Both the position numbers and the translations under genes were made by a program. Below, in pieces: positions 51,183 through 59,113 of a stretch of 59,113 nucleotides of DNA (positions are counted from its first letter, which is position 1; each line of letters starts with the position of its first letter). The notes under the pieces were generated by a model, which did no database searches, was not told where the DNA came from, and saw only the letters and a list, made by a program, of their open reading frames with translations. Location: positions 1 through 59,113 of the forward strand of contig JAICJI010000009.1 of NCBI GenBank assembly GCA_025928515.1, in the 5' to 3' direction. The stretch comes from Thermoleophilia bacterium (lineage in GTDB: Bacteria; Actinomycetota; Thermoleophilia; Gaiellales; Gaiellaceae).

Positions 51183-51500
51183 GTGCCGACCGCGTTGCAG
51201 GCCCAACCGGTCACACGGCCCGAAGAACGGCCGCGGCTCGTCTTCTTCTACTCCCCGGTCTCGGGACGCTGCCGCCGCGTTGAAGGCTTCATCGCCCAGG
51301 TGTTGCAGCGGCGCCGGAATCACGACACGTTCGACCTCGTCCGGATCTCGATCGACCGGCGCCCCGACCTGGCGGAGAAATTCCGAATCGAGCAGGTGCC
51401 GACGGTCTGCGTGGTCGAGGGAGGAAAACTGCGTCGAACGGTCGTGGCTCCGCGCGGTTGCCGCGAGCTCGAACGCGAGCTGGAGCCGTGGCTGCACTGA
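51183..51500 (+). CDS. Thioredoxin-fold protein lacking the first active-site cysteine
   Basis: The 105-residue protein has the thioredoxin core (LVFFYSPVSGRCRRVEGF, then VRISIDRRPDLAEKF, then the cis-proline segment EQVPTVCVVEGG). The active site reads Ser27-Gly-Arg-Cys30, so the usual nucleophilic first cysteine is missing; a second cysteine follows the cis-proline (PTVCVV). It cannot be a normal dithiol reductase; it could be a monothiol protein or a binding module. The GTG start has TACTTG 6 bases before it. Confidence 0.75.
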   Translation: MPTALQAQPVTRPEERPRLVFFYSPVSGRCRRVEGFIAQVLQRRRNHDTFDLVRISIDRRPDLAEKFRIEQVPTVCVVEGGKLRRTVVAPRGCRELERELEPWLH

Positions 51501-51528
51501 GCAGGTCAGCTGAGCCCGTCGCGCTCGA

Positions 51529-51963
51529 CTAGGCCAGCTCGCGCCGGCGGCGGCGGAGGCGCTTGAGCTTCGTCTCGAGCTCACCCGCGAACTCGGTGAG
51601 GGTCTTCTGCCTGCTGCGGACGAGCGCGAGCTGGCGCTCGACGTGCGGGATCGCCTCCTCGACGATGCGAAGGCGCTCCTCGTCGGTCGGATCCTCCTCC
51701 CAGCGTCCGCGCAGCGCGGCCCGCGCCTCCTCGGCCTCGGCGAGCTCGACGAGCTCCTCGAGCGAGAGCCCGAGCAGGTCGCGCAGCCGAATCAGCTCCT
51801 GCAGGTGCGCGACGTCGGCCTCGGCGTACGTTCGGTGCGCGCCCTTCTCGCGATCGCCGGAGCCGAGGAGTCCGAGCTCCTCGTAGTAGCGGATCGTCCG
51901 CGTCGTGACGCCGACGCGCCGCGCCACCTCGCCGATGCGGAGCGCCGTCTCGGTGGCGCTCAT
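51529..51963 (-). CDS. MerR-family transcriptional regulator
   Basis: The 144-residue protein has the MerR winged helix (LRIGEVARRVGVTTRTIRYYEELGLL) and a long antiparallel coiled coil (about 75-140) without the conserved metal-binding cysteines, so it probably senses an organic ligand. It overlaps the MFS gene by ATGA, making an exporter-regulator operon. The tandem 11-base repeats and palindrome upstream of the MFS gene are its likely operator. Confidence 0.92.
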   Translation of the reverse strand: MSATETALRIGEVARRVGVTTRTIRYYEELGLLGSGDREKGAHRTYAEADVAHLQELIRLRDLLGLSLEELVELAEAEEARAALRGRWEEDPTDEERLRIVEEAIPHVERQLALVRSRQKTLTEFAGELETKLKRLRRRRRELA

Positions 51964-53669
51964 GCCGCCTTCTCCACGGTCAGCGGATCCATGTCCGCCA
52001 ACTCGACATGGACGTACTTCCCCCCGCGCGCGAGCGAGGCAAACGCGGCGACGACACACGCAGCGATCGCGAAGATGAAGGCGTAGACGAGCGCGGTGTG
52101 AAACGGGCTCGAGATGAGGTGCGGGAAGAAGCCGCGTCCGGTCAGCGTGTGCGCGTTCGCCGGCGAGAGGTGATGCAGCACCTTCGGCCCGAGCAGCGTC
52201 TTCACCGGGTTGTAGCCGAGGAACGCGGCGAAGAGCGTGGCCACGGGCGGCAGGTGCGAGATGCGAGTCGCGTCGGCCGGCGCGACGCCGTGCGCGACGA
52301 GGCCCGACTGCGTCGCGTGCGGGAGCCCGCCGGCGAGGCCGACGATCATGAGCGTGAAGAAGACGCCGATCGAGAGGACGCTGGACGAGACGTTGAAGGT
52401 TGCGAGCATCCCGGCGCCTGCGCCGCGCTGCTCGGGCGGCAGGCTGTTCATCACGCCTGCGGTGTTCGGTGACTGGAAGAGCCCCATCCCGATCCCGTTC
52501 AGCAGCAGGATCAGCGCGAACCAGACGTAGCTGAAGTCGACGGGCAGCACGATCAGAAGCGCGAAGCTCGTAGCCGCCACCAGCACGCCGCCGGTCGCGA
52601 ACGGCCGCGCACCGAAGCGGTCCGAGAGCCAGCCCGACGCCGGCCCCGCCACGAGGAGGCCGAGGATCAGGGGCAGCATGTAGATCCCGGCCCAGAGCGG
52701 GGTGCGCGCGAAGTCGTAGCCGTGCTCGGGCAGCCAGATCCCCTGCAGCCAGATGATGAGGATGAACTGGAGCCCGCCGCGCGCCATCGCCGCGAGCAGC
52801 GCGGCGAGGTTGCCGGCCGCGAAGGCGCGGATGCGGAAGAGCTCGAGATGGAACATAGGCTCCTCGACGCGCACTTCGAGCACGCAGAAAAGAGCGAGAA
52901 GCGCGAGCCCGCCGAGGAGGCAGCCGAGCACGAGCGGCGCCGTCCAGCCCATCGTGTGGCCGCCGTACGGCTGGATCCCGTACGTGATCCCGACCATGAG
53001 GAGCACCAGCCCGGCCGCCAGCGTGACGTTGCCCCACCAGTCGATCTGCCCGGCCTTGCGTACCCCGAGGTCGCGCAGCGAGTGGTACGACCAGATCGTC
53101 GCGGCGAGCCCGATCGGCACCGAGACGACGAAGACGAGCCGCCACTCGAGAGGCGCGAGCACGCCCCCGAGCACGAGCCCGAGGAAGGAACCCGCCACCA
53201 TCGAGATGCTGTTGACGCCGAGCGCGAGCCCGCGCTCGTCGTGCGGGAAGGCGTCGGTGAGGATCGCGCTCGAGTTCGCGAAGATCATGGCGCCGCCGAC
53301 TCCCTGCCCGACGCGCATCAGGATCAGCCAGAGCGCGCCGGCGCCGCCGTGCAGCCAGGTGACCGAGAGCAGGATGGAGAAGAACGTGAAGACGGCGAAG
53401 CCGAGGTTGAACATCCGCACGCGGCCGTACATGTCGCCGAGCCGGCCGAGGCTAACGAGCAACACGGCGAGCACGACGAGGAATCCGAGCAGCAGCCACA
53501 GGAGGTAGCTGGTGTTGCCGGGCTGGAGCGGGTCGATCCCGATGCCGCGGAAGATGTCGGGCAGCGCGATCAGCAGAATCGAGCTGTTGATCATCGCGAC
53601 GAGCGTCCCGAGGGTCGTGTTCGAGAGCGCCACCCACTTGTAGTCGAGCTTCCTCCGGCCCAAGCGCAC
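51960..53669 (-). CDS. MFS transporter, DHA2 (14-helix) family
   Basis: The drug antiporter-like protein has NTTLGTLVAMINSSILLIALPDIFRGIG at its first helix (quoted in part: MINSSILLIALPDI), a motif A (LGRLGDMYGRVRMF) and about 14 helices. The start is uncertain: I use the GTG at 53669, which has GGAGG 11 bases upstream, giving 569 residues. Further in-frame GTGs and a TTG at 53708 would add up to 13 residues. It is co-translated with a MerR regulator and preceded by an elaborate operator region. Confidence 0.9.
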   Translation of the reverse strand: MRLGRRKLDYKWVALSNTTLGTLVAMINSSILLIALPDIFRGIGIDPLQPGNTSYLLWLLLGFLVVLAVLLVSLGRLGDMYGRVRMFNLGFAVFTFFSILLSVTWLHGGAGALWLILMRVGQGVGGAMIFANSSAILTDAFPHDERGLALGVNSISMVAGSFLGLVLGGVLAPLEWRLVFVVSVPIGLAATIWSYHSLRDLGVRKAGQIDWWGNVTLAAGLVLLMVGITYGIQPYGGHTMGWTAPLVLGCLLGGLALLALFCVLEVRVEEPMFHLELFRIRAFAAGNLAALLAAMARGGLQFILIIWLQGIWLPEHGYDFARTPLWAGIYMLPLILGLLVAGPASGWLSDRFGARPFATGGVLVAATSFALLIVLPVDFSYVWFALILLLNGIGMGLFQSPNTAGVMNSLPPEQRGAGAGMLATFNVSSSVLSIGVFFTLMIVGLAGGLPHATQSGLVAHGVAPADATRISHLPPVATLFAAFLGYNPVKTLLGPKVLHHLSPANAHTLTGRGFFPHLISSPFHTALVYAFIFAIAACVVAAFASLARGGKYVHVELADMDPLTVEKAA

Positions 53670-53723
53670 GCGCGCCGCCCCCTCCACAGTCCGAACAACC
53701 ACACCCAACAGTCCGTGACTGTT

Positions 53724-53765
53724 CCGTCAAGGTACCGTCAAGGTACCGTCAAGGTACGTCGTACC
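53724..53765. promoter_or_regulatory. Triple 11-bp repeat plus palindrome, putative MerR operator
   Basis: Three perfect tandem copies of CCGTCAAGGTA (53724-53756) run into the palindrome GGTAC-GTC-GTACC (53753-53765). On the minus strand each repeat supplies a TTGACGG, so three staggered -35-like boxes precede the MFS gene. TTACGTAA-type sequences lie just beyond (53771-53782). Confidence 0.65.
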
Positions 53766-53785
53766 AAATTTACGTTTACGTAAGG

Positions 53786-54667
53786 TTAGCGAATCTGGAC
53801 GAGATTGGCGGACGCGTGCTCCACCTGGAGCGTCGTGTGCTCGAGCCCGAAGCGGTCACGGAGCAGGACCTCGAGCTCGCGGCGGATCCCGTGGCAGTCC
53901 GCCCCCGGCTCGACGAGCACGTGCGCCGAGAGCGTCGGGAACTCGGTCGTCACCTCCCACACGTGGAGGTCGTGCACCTGCACCACCCCGGGATGAGACG
54001 CCATCGCCGTCCCGATCTCCTGCACCGGGAGCCCCGCAGGGGCGATGTCGAGCAGAACGCGGCCGGAGTCGCGCAGGAGGCGCCAGGACGCGCCGAGCAT
54101 CAACGCCGCGACGAGCAGCGCCGCCACCGCGTCGGCGCGCACCCAACCGGTCGCAAGGATCACGCCGCCTGCGATCGCCGTCGCGATGAAGGTGAAGAGG
54201 TCGTTGAGGACGTGCTGGAAGCTCCCCTCGATGTTGAGCGAGCGCCGGTTGGCGCCCGAGAGCTGCCACGTCGCGACAAGGTTGACCCCGATCCCCACGA
54301 GCGCGACGACGAGGATCGCTGTGCCACTCGCGTGTGGCGGCGAGACGAGGCGGCGCACCGAGGTGTAGACGATCAGCCCCGCGAGCACGAGCAGCGCTGC
54401 GCCGTTCGCCTGCGCGGAGAGGATCTCCGAACGGCGCAGGCCAAACGTCCGGTTCCCGCCCGCCGGCAGGGCCGCGAGCCGGAGCACGACGAGCGACATG
54501 GCGAGCGCCCCGGCGTCGGTCAGCATGTGCGCCGCGTCGGAGAGAAGCGCCAGCGAGTGCGCCAGGACACCGACCACGATCTCGGCGACCATGAAGGCGA
54601 GGATCAGCGCAAGCGCCAGGCCGATCCGGCGCGCGTCCTCCCCGTGCCCGTGCCCATGGCCGTGCAT
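53786..54667 (-). CDS. Cation diffusion facilitator (zinc exporter, CzcD/ZitB-like)
   Basis: The 293-residue protein opens with a His-Gly-His-Gly run, has six helices, and carries both HxxxD metal sites: HMLTDAGAL in helix 2 and HVLNDLFTF in helix 5. The C-terminal cytoplasmic domain (VVQVHDLHVWEVTTEFPTLSAHVLVEPGAD, quoted in part: VHDLHVWE) is typical. It exports Zn or a similar ion in exchange for protons. It follows the flavodoxin gene by 7 bases. Confidence 0.95.
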   Translation of the reverse strand: MHGHGHGHGEDARRIGLALALILAFMVAEIVVGVLAHSLALLSDAAHMLTDAGALAMSLVVLRLAALPAGGNRTFGLRRSEILSAQANGAALLVLAGLIVYTSVRRLVSPPHASGTAILVVALVGIGVNLVATWQLSGANRRSLNIEGSFQHVLNDLFTFIATAIAGGVILATGWVRADAVAALLVAALMLGASWRLLRDSGRVLLDIAPAGLPVQEIGTAMASHPGVVQVHDLHVWEVTTEFPTLSAHVLVEPGADCHGIRRELEVLLRDRFGLEHTTLQVEHASANLVQIR

Positions 54668-54674
54668 GGGCCAA

Positions 54675-55187
54675 TCATGCCGCTGGGCTCAGCACCCCGT
54701 TCGCAAGTGTCCTGCCCCACGCTTCTGCGCGCTCGAGCTCGCCGTCCGCGAGCGGGCCGGGAGTCCCGTCGACGAAGAAGCTCTCGGGCTCGGCTGCTAG
54801 CCGGTAGCCGCGTCGCCGCAGCCGCTTGGCGATCTTCTGCGCGGCCGAGCCGACGAGCAGCTCCGACTTGTTGGCGCGCGTGTCGAAGACGGCGACAGGT
54901 GGAAGCTCGTCGGGCGGGAGCTCTTCGAGCCAGCCGCGCACGCCGATCCCGACGCCACCGTCACGGCGCTGCTGTTCGAGGGCGGCCTTGCGCGACATCC
55001 GGCTCGAGAGGCCGTGCACATGCGTAGGAGCACCGACGACGAGCAGATCAAGCCCGTCGAGCAGCGGCAGAGCGTCGTCGACCGAGACGACTTTCACCTC
55101 GCCCTCGGCCGCAAGCACATCGGCGATCGTCCTGGCGACCCGTTGCGTGTTTCCGAACGACGACTCATAAACGACAAGGGATCTCAT
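54675..55187 (-). CDS. Flavodoxin-family protein
   Basis: The 170-residue protein starts MRSLVVYESSFGNTQRVA, the FMN phosphate-binding loop of flavodoxins. The middle segment LLVVGAPTHVHGLSSRMSR could cover the isoalloxazine site. AAAGGAGG lies 7 bases before the ATG; an in-frame ATG 31 codons upstream is much less likely. It is divergent from the DtxR-type regulator gene and is followed by the zinc exporter gene. Its electron partner is unknown. Confidence 0.9.
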   Translation of the reverse strand: MRSLVVYESSFGNTQRVARTIADVLAAEGEVKVVSVDDALPLLDGLDLLVVGAPTHVHGLSSRMSRKAALEQQRRDGGVGIGVRGWLEELPPDELPPVAVFDTRANKSELLVGSAAQKIAKRLRRRGYRLAAEPESFFVDGTPGPLADGELERAEAWGRTLANGVLSPAA

Positions 55188-55279
55188 CGCACATCCTCCT
55201 TTGGCTTCGCTCTCAGCGTCGTCACGAAGAAACGTCAGGGCATCGGTGCACGCGCTGATCCGCTTGCTCGAATACCGCA

Positions 55280-55297
55280 CCTAATCTAGAATTTAGG
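55280..55297. promoter_or_regulatory. DtxR-type operator over the -10 box
   Basis: CCTAA (55280-55284) and TTAGG (55293-55297) are inverted arms around TAGAAT (55287-55292), which lies exactly 6 bases before the ATG of the DtxR/MntR gene. The site would permit autoregulation of the regulator-mntH operon. Confidence 0.55.
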
Positions 55298-55298
55298 C

Positions 55299-55988
55299 AT
55301 GGCTCAACTTCGGACGCCCGAGACCCGCGACCTCACGGCCGCGGTCCAGGACTACGCGAAGGCGATCTTTACGCTCGAGTCCCGTCACGGCGCCGCCTCG
55401 ACCACCGAGCTCGCCGCGTTGCTCGAAGTCCGGCCCGCGTCGGTGTCGGGCATGCTGCGCAAGCTGTCGACGCTCGGCCTCGTCGAGCACGAGCGCTACC
55501 GCGGCGTCCGCCTCAGCGAGCGCGGCCGGCGCGTCGCCCTCGAGGTGATCCGCCACCATCGGCTCGTCGAGCTCTTCCTCGTCGAGAGCCTCGGCATGAC
55601 GTGGGACGAGGTGCACGCCGAGGCCGAGGTGCTCGAGCACGCGCTGTCGGAGGAGCTCGAGGAGCTCATCGCCGCGAAGCTCGGCAACCCGACCGTCGAC
55701 CCGCACGGCGACCCGATCCCGACGCGCGACCTCGAGCTCGCCGAGCCGCGCGATCAGACGCTCGCCGAGCTCGAGCCGGGCGAGCGGGCGACGTTCGCCC
55801 GCGTGTCGGACGCCGACCCAGGGATGCTCCGCTTCCTCGGCGAGCGCGGCATCGTCCCGGGCGCGCGGCTCGAGCTCCTGGAGCGGCAGCCGTTCGACGG
55901 CCCGCTGTTCGTCCGCGTCGGCGACGACACACACGTCCTCGGGTCGACGCTGGCGCGCGCGATGCGCGTCCGGAAGGGCAAGCGCTGA
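55299..55988 (+). CDS. DtxR/MntR-family metal-dependent regulator
   Basis: The 229-residue protein has the winged helix (STTELAALLEVRPASVSGMLRKLSTLGLV, quoted in part: VRPASVSGML), the metal-binding dimerisation domain (RHHRLVELFLVESLGMTWDEVHAEAEVLEHALSEEL, part: GMTWDEVHAEAE) and a C-terminal FeoA/SH3-like domain. The downstream Nramp gene indicates manganese (or iron) as corepressor. The upstream inverted repeat overlaps its -10. The stop overlaps the proposed CTG start of mntH. Confidence 0.94.
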   Translation: MAQLRTPETRDLTAAVQDYAKAIFTLESRHGAASTTELAALLEVRPASVSGMLRKLSTLGLVEHERYRGVRLSERGRRVALEVIRHHRLVELFLVESLGMTWDEVHAEAEVLEHALSEELEELIAAKLGNPTVDPHGDPIPTRDLELAEPRDQTLAELEPGERATFARVSDADPGMLRFLGERGIVPGARLELLERQPFDGPLFVRVGDDTHVLGSTLARAMRVRKGKR

Positions 55989-57265
55989 GCGACGAGGCCT
56001 ACGAGGCCTTCCGGCACGGCGCGACGCCCCTCCACACGATCGTCGCCCGCGGCCGCGTCCGCGCCATGGTCGCGATGCTCGGCCCCGCGTTCGTGGCCGC
56101 GGTCGCGTACGTCGATCCGGGCAACTTCGCCACCAACATCCAGGGCGGAGCGCGCTTCGGCTACCTCCTGCTCTGGGTCGTCCTCGCGGCGAACCTGATG
56201 GCCATGCTGATCCAGTACCTCTCGGCCAAGCTCGGCATCGTCACCGGCCGGAACCTGCCGGAGCTCTGCCGCGACCACTACCCGCGGCCCGTCGCGTGGG
56301 GACTGTGGATCCAAGCCGAGGCGATGGCGATGGCGACCGACGTCGCAGAGTTCATCGGCGCAGCGCTCGGGCTGAATCTCCTCTTCGGCGTGCCGCTCCT
56401 GCCCGCCGGGTTCATGACCGGCGCGATCGCGTTCGCGCTGCTCGAGCTGCAACGGCACGGCTTCCGGCGCTTCGAGCTCGCAATTGCCGGCCTGCTCGGG
56501 CTGATCATGCTCGGGTTCCTCTATGAGACCGTGAAGATCGAGCCGTCGGCGAGCGGGGCCGCGCACGGCCTGCTCCCCCACCTCGACGGGTCGAGCTCGG
56601 TCTACCTCGCCGTCGGCATCGTCGGGGCGACCGTGATGCCGCACGCGATCTACCTTCACTCGGCGCTGACCAAGGGACGGACGCCCGTGCGGAACGAGGC
56701 GGAACTGAAGCGCGTGCTGCGGTTCGGGCGGATCGACGTGTTCCTCGCGCTCGGCCTCGCCGGGCTCGTGAACATGGCCATGCTCGCCGTCGCGGCCAGG
56801 CTCTTTCACGGCACTCCCGGCTACTCGCACCTCGACACGATCCGCGCCGCGCACACCGGCTTCTCGCACCTCGTCGGCGGCACCGCAGCGCTGGCGTTCG
56901 CGGTCGCGCTCCTCGCGTCCGGCGCCTCTTCGTCCAGCGTGGGCACGTACGCGGGCCAGGTCGTGATGGCCGGGTTCGTCAACCTCCGGCTGTCGCTCCT
57001 CGTGCGGCGGGGACTCACGATGATCCCGGCCCTCGTCGTGCTCAGCATCGGTGTCAGCCCGACGAGCGCGCTCGTCCTCAGCCAGGTCGTGCTCTCGTTC
57101 GGGATCCCGTTCGCCCTCGTCCCGCTCTTGCTGCTGACGAGCCGGCGGGACGTGATGGGCGTGCACGTCAACCGGTTGCCCACCACGGTCGTGGCGGTCG
57201 CGATCGCCGCGCTGATCAGCGCGCTCAACGTCTTCTTGCTCGCGCAGGCCGTCGGCCTGGGCTAG
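55985..57265 (+). CDS. mntH: Nramp-family Mn2+/Fe2+ transporter
   Basis: The protein has about 11 helices, the helix 1 metal-binding DPGN (residues 44-47 from the CTG) and the helix 6 MPH motif in ATVMPHAIYLHS. The first ATG (56066) would leave almost nothing before helix 1. The 27 codons before it have G or C in every third position and contain no ATG, GTG or TTG; they reach back to a CTG that overlaps the regulator stop (CTGA). I therefore propose CTG initiation, giving 426 residues. Its stop is interleaved with that of the convergent gene in CTAG. Confidence 0.93.
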   Translation: MSDEAYEAFRHGATPLHTIVARGRVRAMVAMLGPAFVAAVAYVDPGNFATNIQGGARFGYLLLWVVLAANLMAMLIQYLSAKLGIVTGRNLPELCRDHYPRPVAWGLWIQAEAMAMATDVAEFIGAALGLNLLFGVPLLPAGFMTGAIAFALLELQRHGFRRFELAIAGLLGLIMLGFLYETVKIEPSASGAAHGLLPHLDGSSSVYLAVGIVGATVMPHAIYLHSALTKGRTPVRNEAELKRVLRFGRIDVFLALGLAGLVNMAMLAVAARLFHGTPGYSHLDTIRAAHTGFSHLVGGTAALAFAVALLASGASSSSVGTYAGQVVMAGFVNLRLSLLVRRGLTMIPALVVLSIGVSPTSALVLSQVVLSFGIPFALVPLLLLTSRRDVMGVHVNRLPTTVVAVAIAALISALNVFLLAQAVGLG

Positions 57266-57726
57266 TGCCGCGACCCGGCGATGACGCCGGTGTCGAAGCC
57301 CATCCAGTGCATGCGGCCCAGCAATCGCGCGTGCTCGATCTTGAGGCAGCGGTCCATCACGACCTTGAGGCCGCCTTCCTGCGCGATCCGCGCGCCTTCC
57401 GGGCTGATCACGCCGAACTGGAGCCACAGCGCGCCCGCGCCCACCTCGACTGCCTCGCGTGCGATCTCGGGAACGGCCGCGGCATCCCGGAAGACGTCGA
57501 CGACGTCGATGTGCTCGGGCACGTCGCGCAGGCTCGGGTAGACCCGCTCACCGAGCACGAGCTCCTCGTTCGGGTTCACGGGGATGACGCGGTAGCCGTG
57601 CCGCTGCAGGTAGTAGCCGACGAAGTGGCTCGCGCGGAGCTCGCTCGCCGAGAGCCCGACGATCGCCACTGTGCGCGCGGTGTGGACGATCTCCTGGATC
57701 GCCCGCCGGTCCTGGAACTCGCTCAC
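57262..57726 (-). CDS. CoA-binding domain protein (YccU-like)
   Basis: The 154-residue Rossmann-fold protein has TVAIVGLSASELRASHFVGYYLQRHGYRVIPVNPN and ends with a WLQFGVIS and VVMDRCLKIEH pattern, as in the stand-alone CoA-binding YccU family. The GTG start overlaps the metY stop (GTGA); such a pair (metY plus CoA-binding protein) occurs in other genomes. The exact function is unknown. Confidence 0.9.
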   Translation of the reverse strand: MSEFQDRRAIQEIVHTARTVAIVGLSASELRASHFVGYYLQRHGYRVIPVNPNEELVLGERVYPSLRDVPEHIDVVDVFRDAAAVPEIAREAVEVGAGALWLQFGVISPEGARIAQEGGLKVVMDRCLKIEHARLLGRMHWMGFDTGVIAGSRH

Positions 57727-59030
57727 GCGGCGACGGTCGAGCCGCGCGCCGCGCGCAGGCCTTGCTCGAGGTCCCAGAGGAGATCGTCGACGTCCTCGAG
57801 CCCGACCGAGAGCCGCACTGTCCCCGGCGCGACACCCGACGCGGCGAGCTCGTCGTCCGAGAGCTGGCGATGCGTCGTCGACGCCGGATGGATCACGAGG
57901 CTCTTCGTGTCGCCGACATTGGCGAGGTGGCTCCAGAGCGACAACGCCTCGATGAAGCGGCGCCCGCCCTCGCGACCGCTCTCGAGATCGAACGAGAAGA
58001 CGGAGCCCGCGCCGGCGGGCAGATAGCGGTCGACGAGCGGGCGGTACGGGCTGTCCGGGAGCGCGGGATGCCGCACCGCGCCGACGCCGGGCTGATCGCG
58101 CAACCACTCCCCGACGGCGAGAGCGCTCGCGACGTGGCGGTCCATGCGCACCGCGAGCGACTCCATCCCGAGCAGAAGCAGGAACGCGTTGAACGGCGCG
58201 AGCACGGCGCCGAAGTCGCGCAACGTCTCGGAGCGCAGCTTCATCAGCAACCCGTAGACGCCGAACGTCTCGTGGAACTTGAGGCCGTGGTACGCGCTCG
58301 ACGGCTCCGCGATCGACGGGAAGCGGCCGTTCGACCAGTCGAACGTGCCCGCGTCGACGACGGCACCCGCGATCGTCGTCCCGTTCCCCGCGAGGAACTT
58401 GGTGGCGGAGTGGACGACGAGGTCGGCGCCCCACTCGAACGGCCGGCAGAGGTACGGCGTGGCGAACGTGTTGTCGACGACGAGCGGCGCACCGACCTCG
58501 TGCGCGACGCCTGCGGCGAGCTCGATGTCGAGCACGTTGCCGCCCGGGTTCGCAATCGTCTCGGCGAAGAGCGCCTTCGTCTCGGCCGTGACGGCGCGGC
58601 GCCAACCGTCGGGGTCGTCCATGTCGACCCAGTCGAGGGTGATCTGGAGCTTCCGCGCGAGGTGGTTGAGCTGCGCGGTCGAGCCGCCGTAGAGCGCCTT
58701 CGCGACGGCGATCCGGTCGCCCGGCTCGAGCAGCGCGAAGAAAAGCCCGGCCTGCGCGGCGAGCCCGCTCGCGAACGCGACGCTCCCGGCGCCGCCCTCG
58801 AGGCTCGCGAGCCGCTCCTCGAACGCGGCCACGGTCGGATTCATGATCCGGCTGTAGACGTTGCCGTACTCCTGGAGGTTGAAGTACGCGGACGCCGACT
58901 CGGTGTCCTCGAACACGAATCCCGCGGTCTGGTAGATGGGCGTAGCGCTCGCGCCGGTGTACGGGTCCGGCCGCTGGCCGGCGTGCACGGAGCGCGTGTT
59001 GAATCCGAACTCGCGCGGTGCCTCGTCCAT
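57723..59030 (-). CDS. metY: O-acetylhomoserine sulfhydrylase
   Basis: MetY makes homocysteine from O-acetylhomoserine and sulfide, using PLP. The 435-residue length is typical for this Cys/Met enzyme. The PLP lysine is Lys211 ([14 protein letters not shown]), and the N-terminal [16 protein letters not shown] and YSRIMNPT blocks match. The [19 protein letters not shown] segment favours MetY over cystathionine gamma-synthase. The ATG has TACTCT exactly 6 bases upstream. It is co-translated with the CoA-binding gene. Confidence 0.96.
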   Translation of the reverse strand: MDEAPREFGFNTRSVHAGQRPDPYTGASATPIYQTAGFVFEDTESASAYFNLQEYGNVYSRIMNPTVAAFEERLASLEGGAGSVAFASGLAAQAGLFFALLEPGDRIAVAKALYGGSTAQLNHLARKLQITLDWVDMDDPDGWRRAVTAETKALFAETIANPGGNVLDIELAAGVAHEVGAPLVVDNTFATPYLCRPFEWGADLVVHSATKFLAGNGTTIAGAVVDAGTFDWSNGRFPSIAEPSSAYHGLKFHETFGVYGLLMKLRSETLRDFGAVLAPFNAFLLLLGMESLAVRMDRHVASALAVGEWLRDQPGVGAVRHPALPDSPYRPLVDRYLPAGAGSVFSFDLESGREGGRRFIEALSLWSHLANVGDTKSLVIHPASTTHRQLSDDELAASGVAPGTVRLSVGLEDVDDLLWDLEQGLRAARGSTVAA

Positions 59031-59036
59031 CGAATG

Positions 59037-59042
59037 AGAGTA
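59037..59042 (-). promoter_or_regulatory. Candidate leaderless -10 box for metY
   Basis: TACTCT lies exactly 6 bases before the metY ATG. Confidence 0.5.
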
Positions 59043-59113
59043 CCGCCGAGCAACTCGCCTAGGGGACTGGCGCTCTCGGACGACAGAACTCTCGCTTGGG
59101 CCAGTGTTCCGGA

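Noticed and set aside
55754-57427. 557-codon open frame antisense to mntH
   Set aside because: Low-complexity antisense shadow of the transporter gene.
59031-59113. SAM riboswitch upstream of metY
   Set aside because: The upstream sequence lacks recognisable SAM aptamer motifs, and the -10 box 6 bases before the ATG leaves no room for a leader RNA.

Overview
The window is high-GC chromosomal DNA (third codon positions almost always G or C) from what is most likely a free-living aerobic actinobacterium. The split methylmalonyl-CoA mutase, the ETF/ETF-quinone oxidoreductase cluster, the secreted protein with a PSPALVIS-type N-terminus, a trpC-trpF fusion and widespread leaderless promoters recall Thermoleophilia (Gaiellales or Solirubrobacterales). 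That placement is inference from recollection of family features, not a search result. I see no rRNA, tRNA, CRISPR array, insertion sequence or prophage. Genes are tightly packed; most same-strand neighbours overlap by 4 bases (ATGA, GTGA, CTGA) or 5 (TGATG). No stretch over 300 bases lacks a gene except the repeat-bearing trpB-trpA interval, which is annotated in detail.

Layout. 1-11.8 kb: a translation and one-carbon block on the minus strand (rpmE, prfA, prmC, tsaC, glyA, upp) with a DUF1385 membrane protein, an OsmC protein, a threonine dehydratase, a carbonic anhydrase and an OmpR-type two-component system. 11.8-29.7 kb: acyl-CoA and propionate oxidation: etfB-etfA-ETF:quinone oxidoreductase, enoyl-CoA hydratase, split methylmalonyl-CoA mutase, cob(I)alamin adenosyltransferase, acyl-CoA dehydrogenase, 3-hydroxyacyl-CoA dehydrogenase and thiolase, with a cell-wall lytic transglycosylase, an O-methyltransferase, hydrolases, an M42 peptidase and secreted or membrane hypotheticals.

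29.7-36.5 kb: the tryptophan operon, headed by a trp attenuator (a 21-residue leader peptide with a Trp-Ala-Trp run, then a terminator abutting trpE), then trpE, trpG, a cupin, trpD, a trpC-trpF fusion and trpB. A ~400-bp repeat-flanked cassette separates trpB from trpA. Several Trp enzymes are unusually short, and TrpA carries Glu where the catalytic Asp60 is expected.

36.5-45.3 kb: a second two-component system divergent from an aa3/caa3-type cytochrome c oxidase cluster (a degenerate subunit-II-like cupredoxin, ctaC, ctaD, ctaE, ctaG, a 42-residue membrane peptide), then a sulfocyanin-like copper protein and an HtrA protease. 45.3-50.4 kb: molybdenum: a YedY/sulfite-oxidase-like enzyme and a molybdate regulator-transporter operon (HTH-TOBE, modA, modB, modC). 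50.4-59.1 kb: a methyltransferase, a thioredoxin-fold protein, a MerR-MFS efflux operon behind a tandem-repeat operator, a CDF zinc exporter, a flavodoxin, a DtxR/MntR-mntH manganese module, a CoA-binding protein and metY.

The strongest signals beyond ordinary genes are: (i) the trp attenuator, whose leader peptide appears to be leaderless and whose terminator hairpin also buries the trpE ribosome-binding site; (ii) the repeat-linked cassette splitting trpB from trpA; (iii) a window-wide promoter pattern, TANNNT followed by exactly 6-7 bases and the start codon, including divergent pairs whose two -10 boxes overlap in one near-symmetric element; and (iv) two genes (mntH, modB) that appear to start at CTG.
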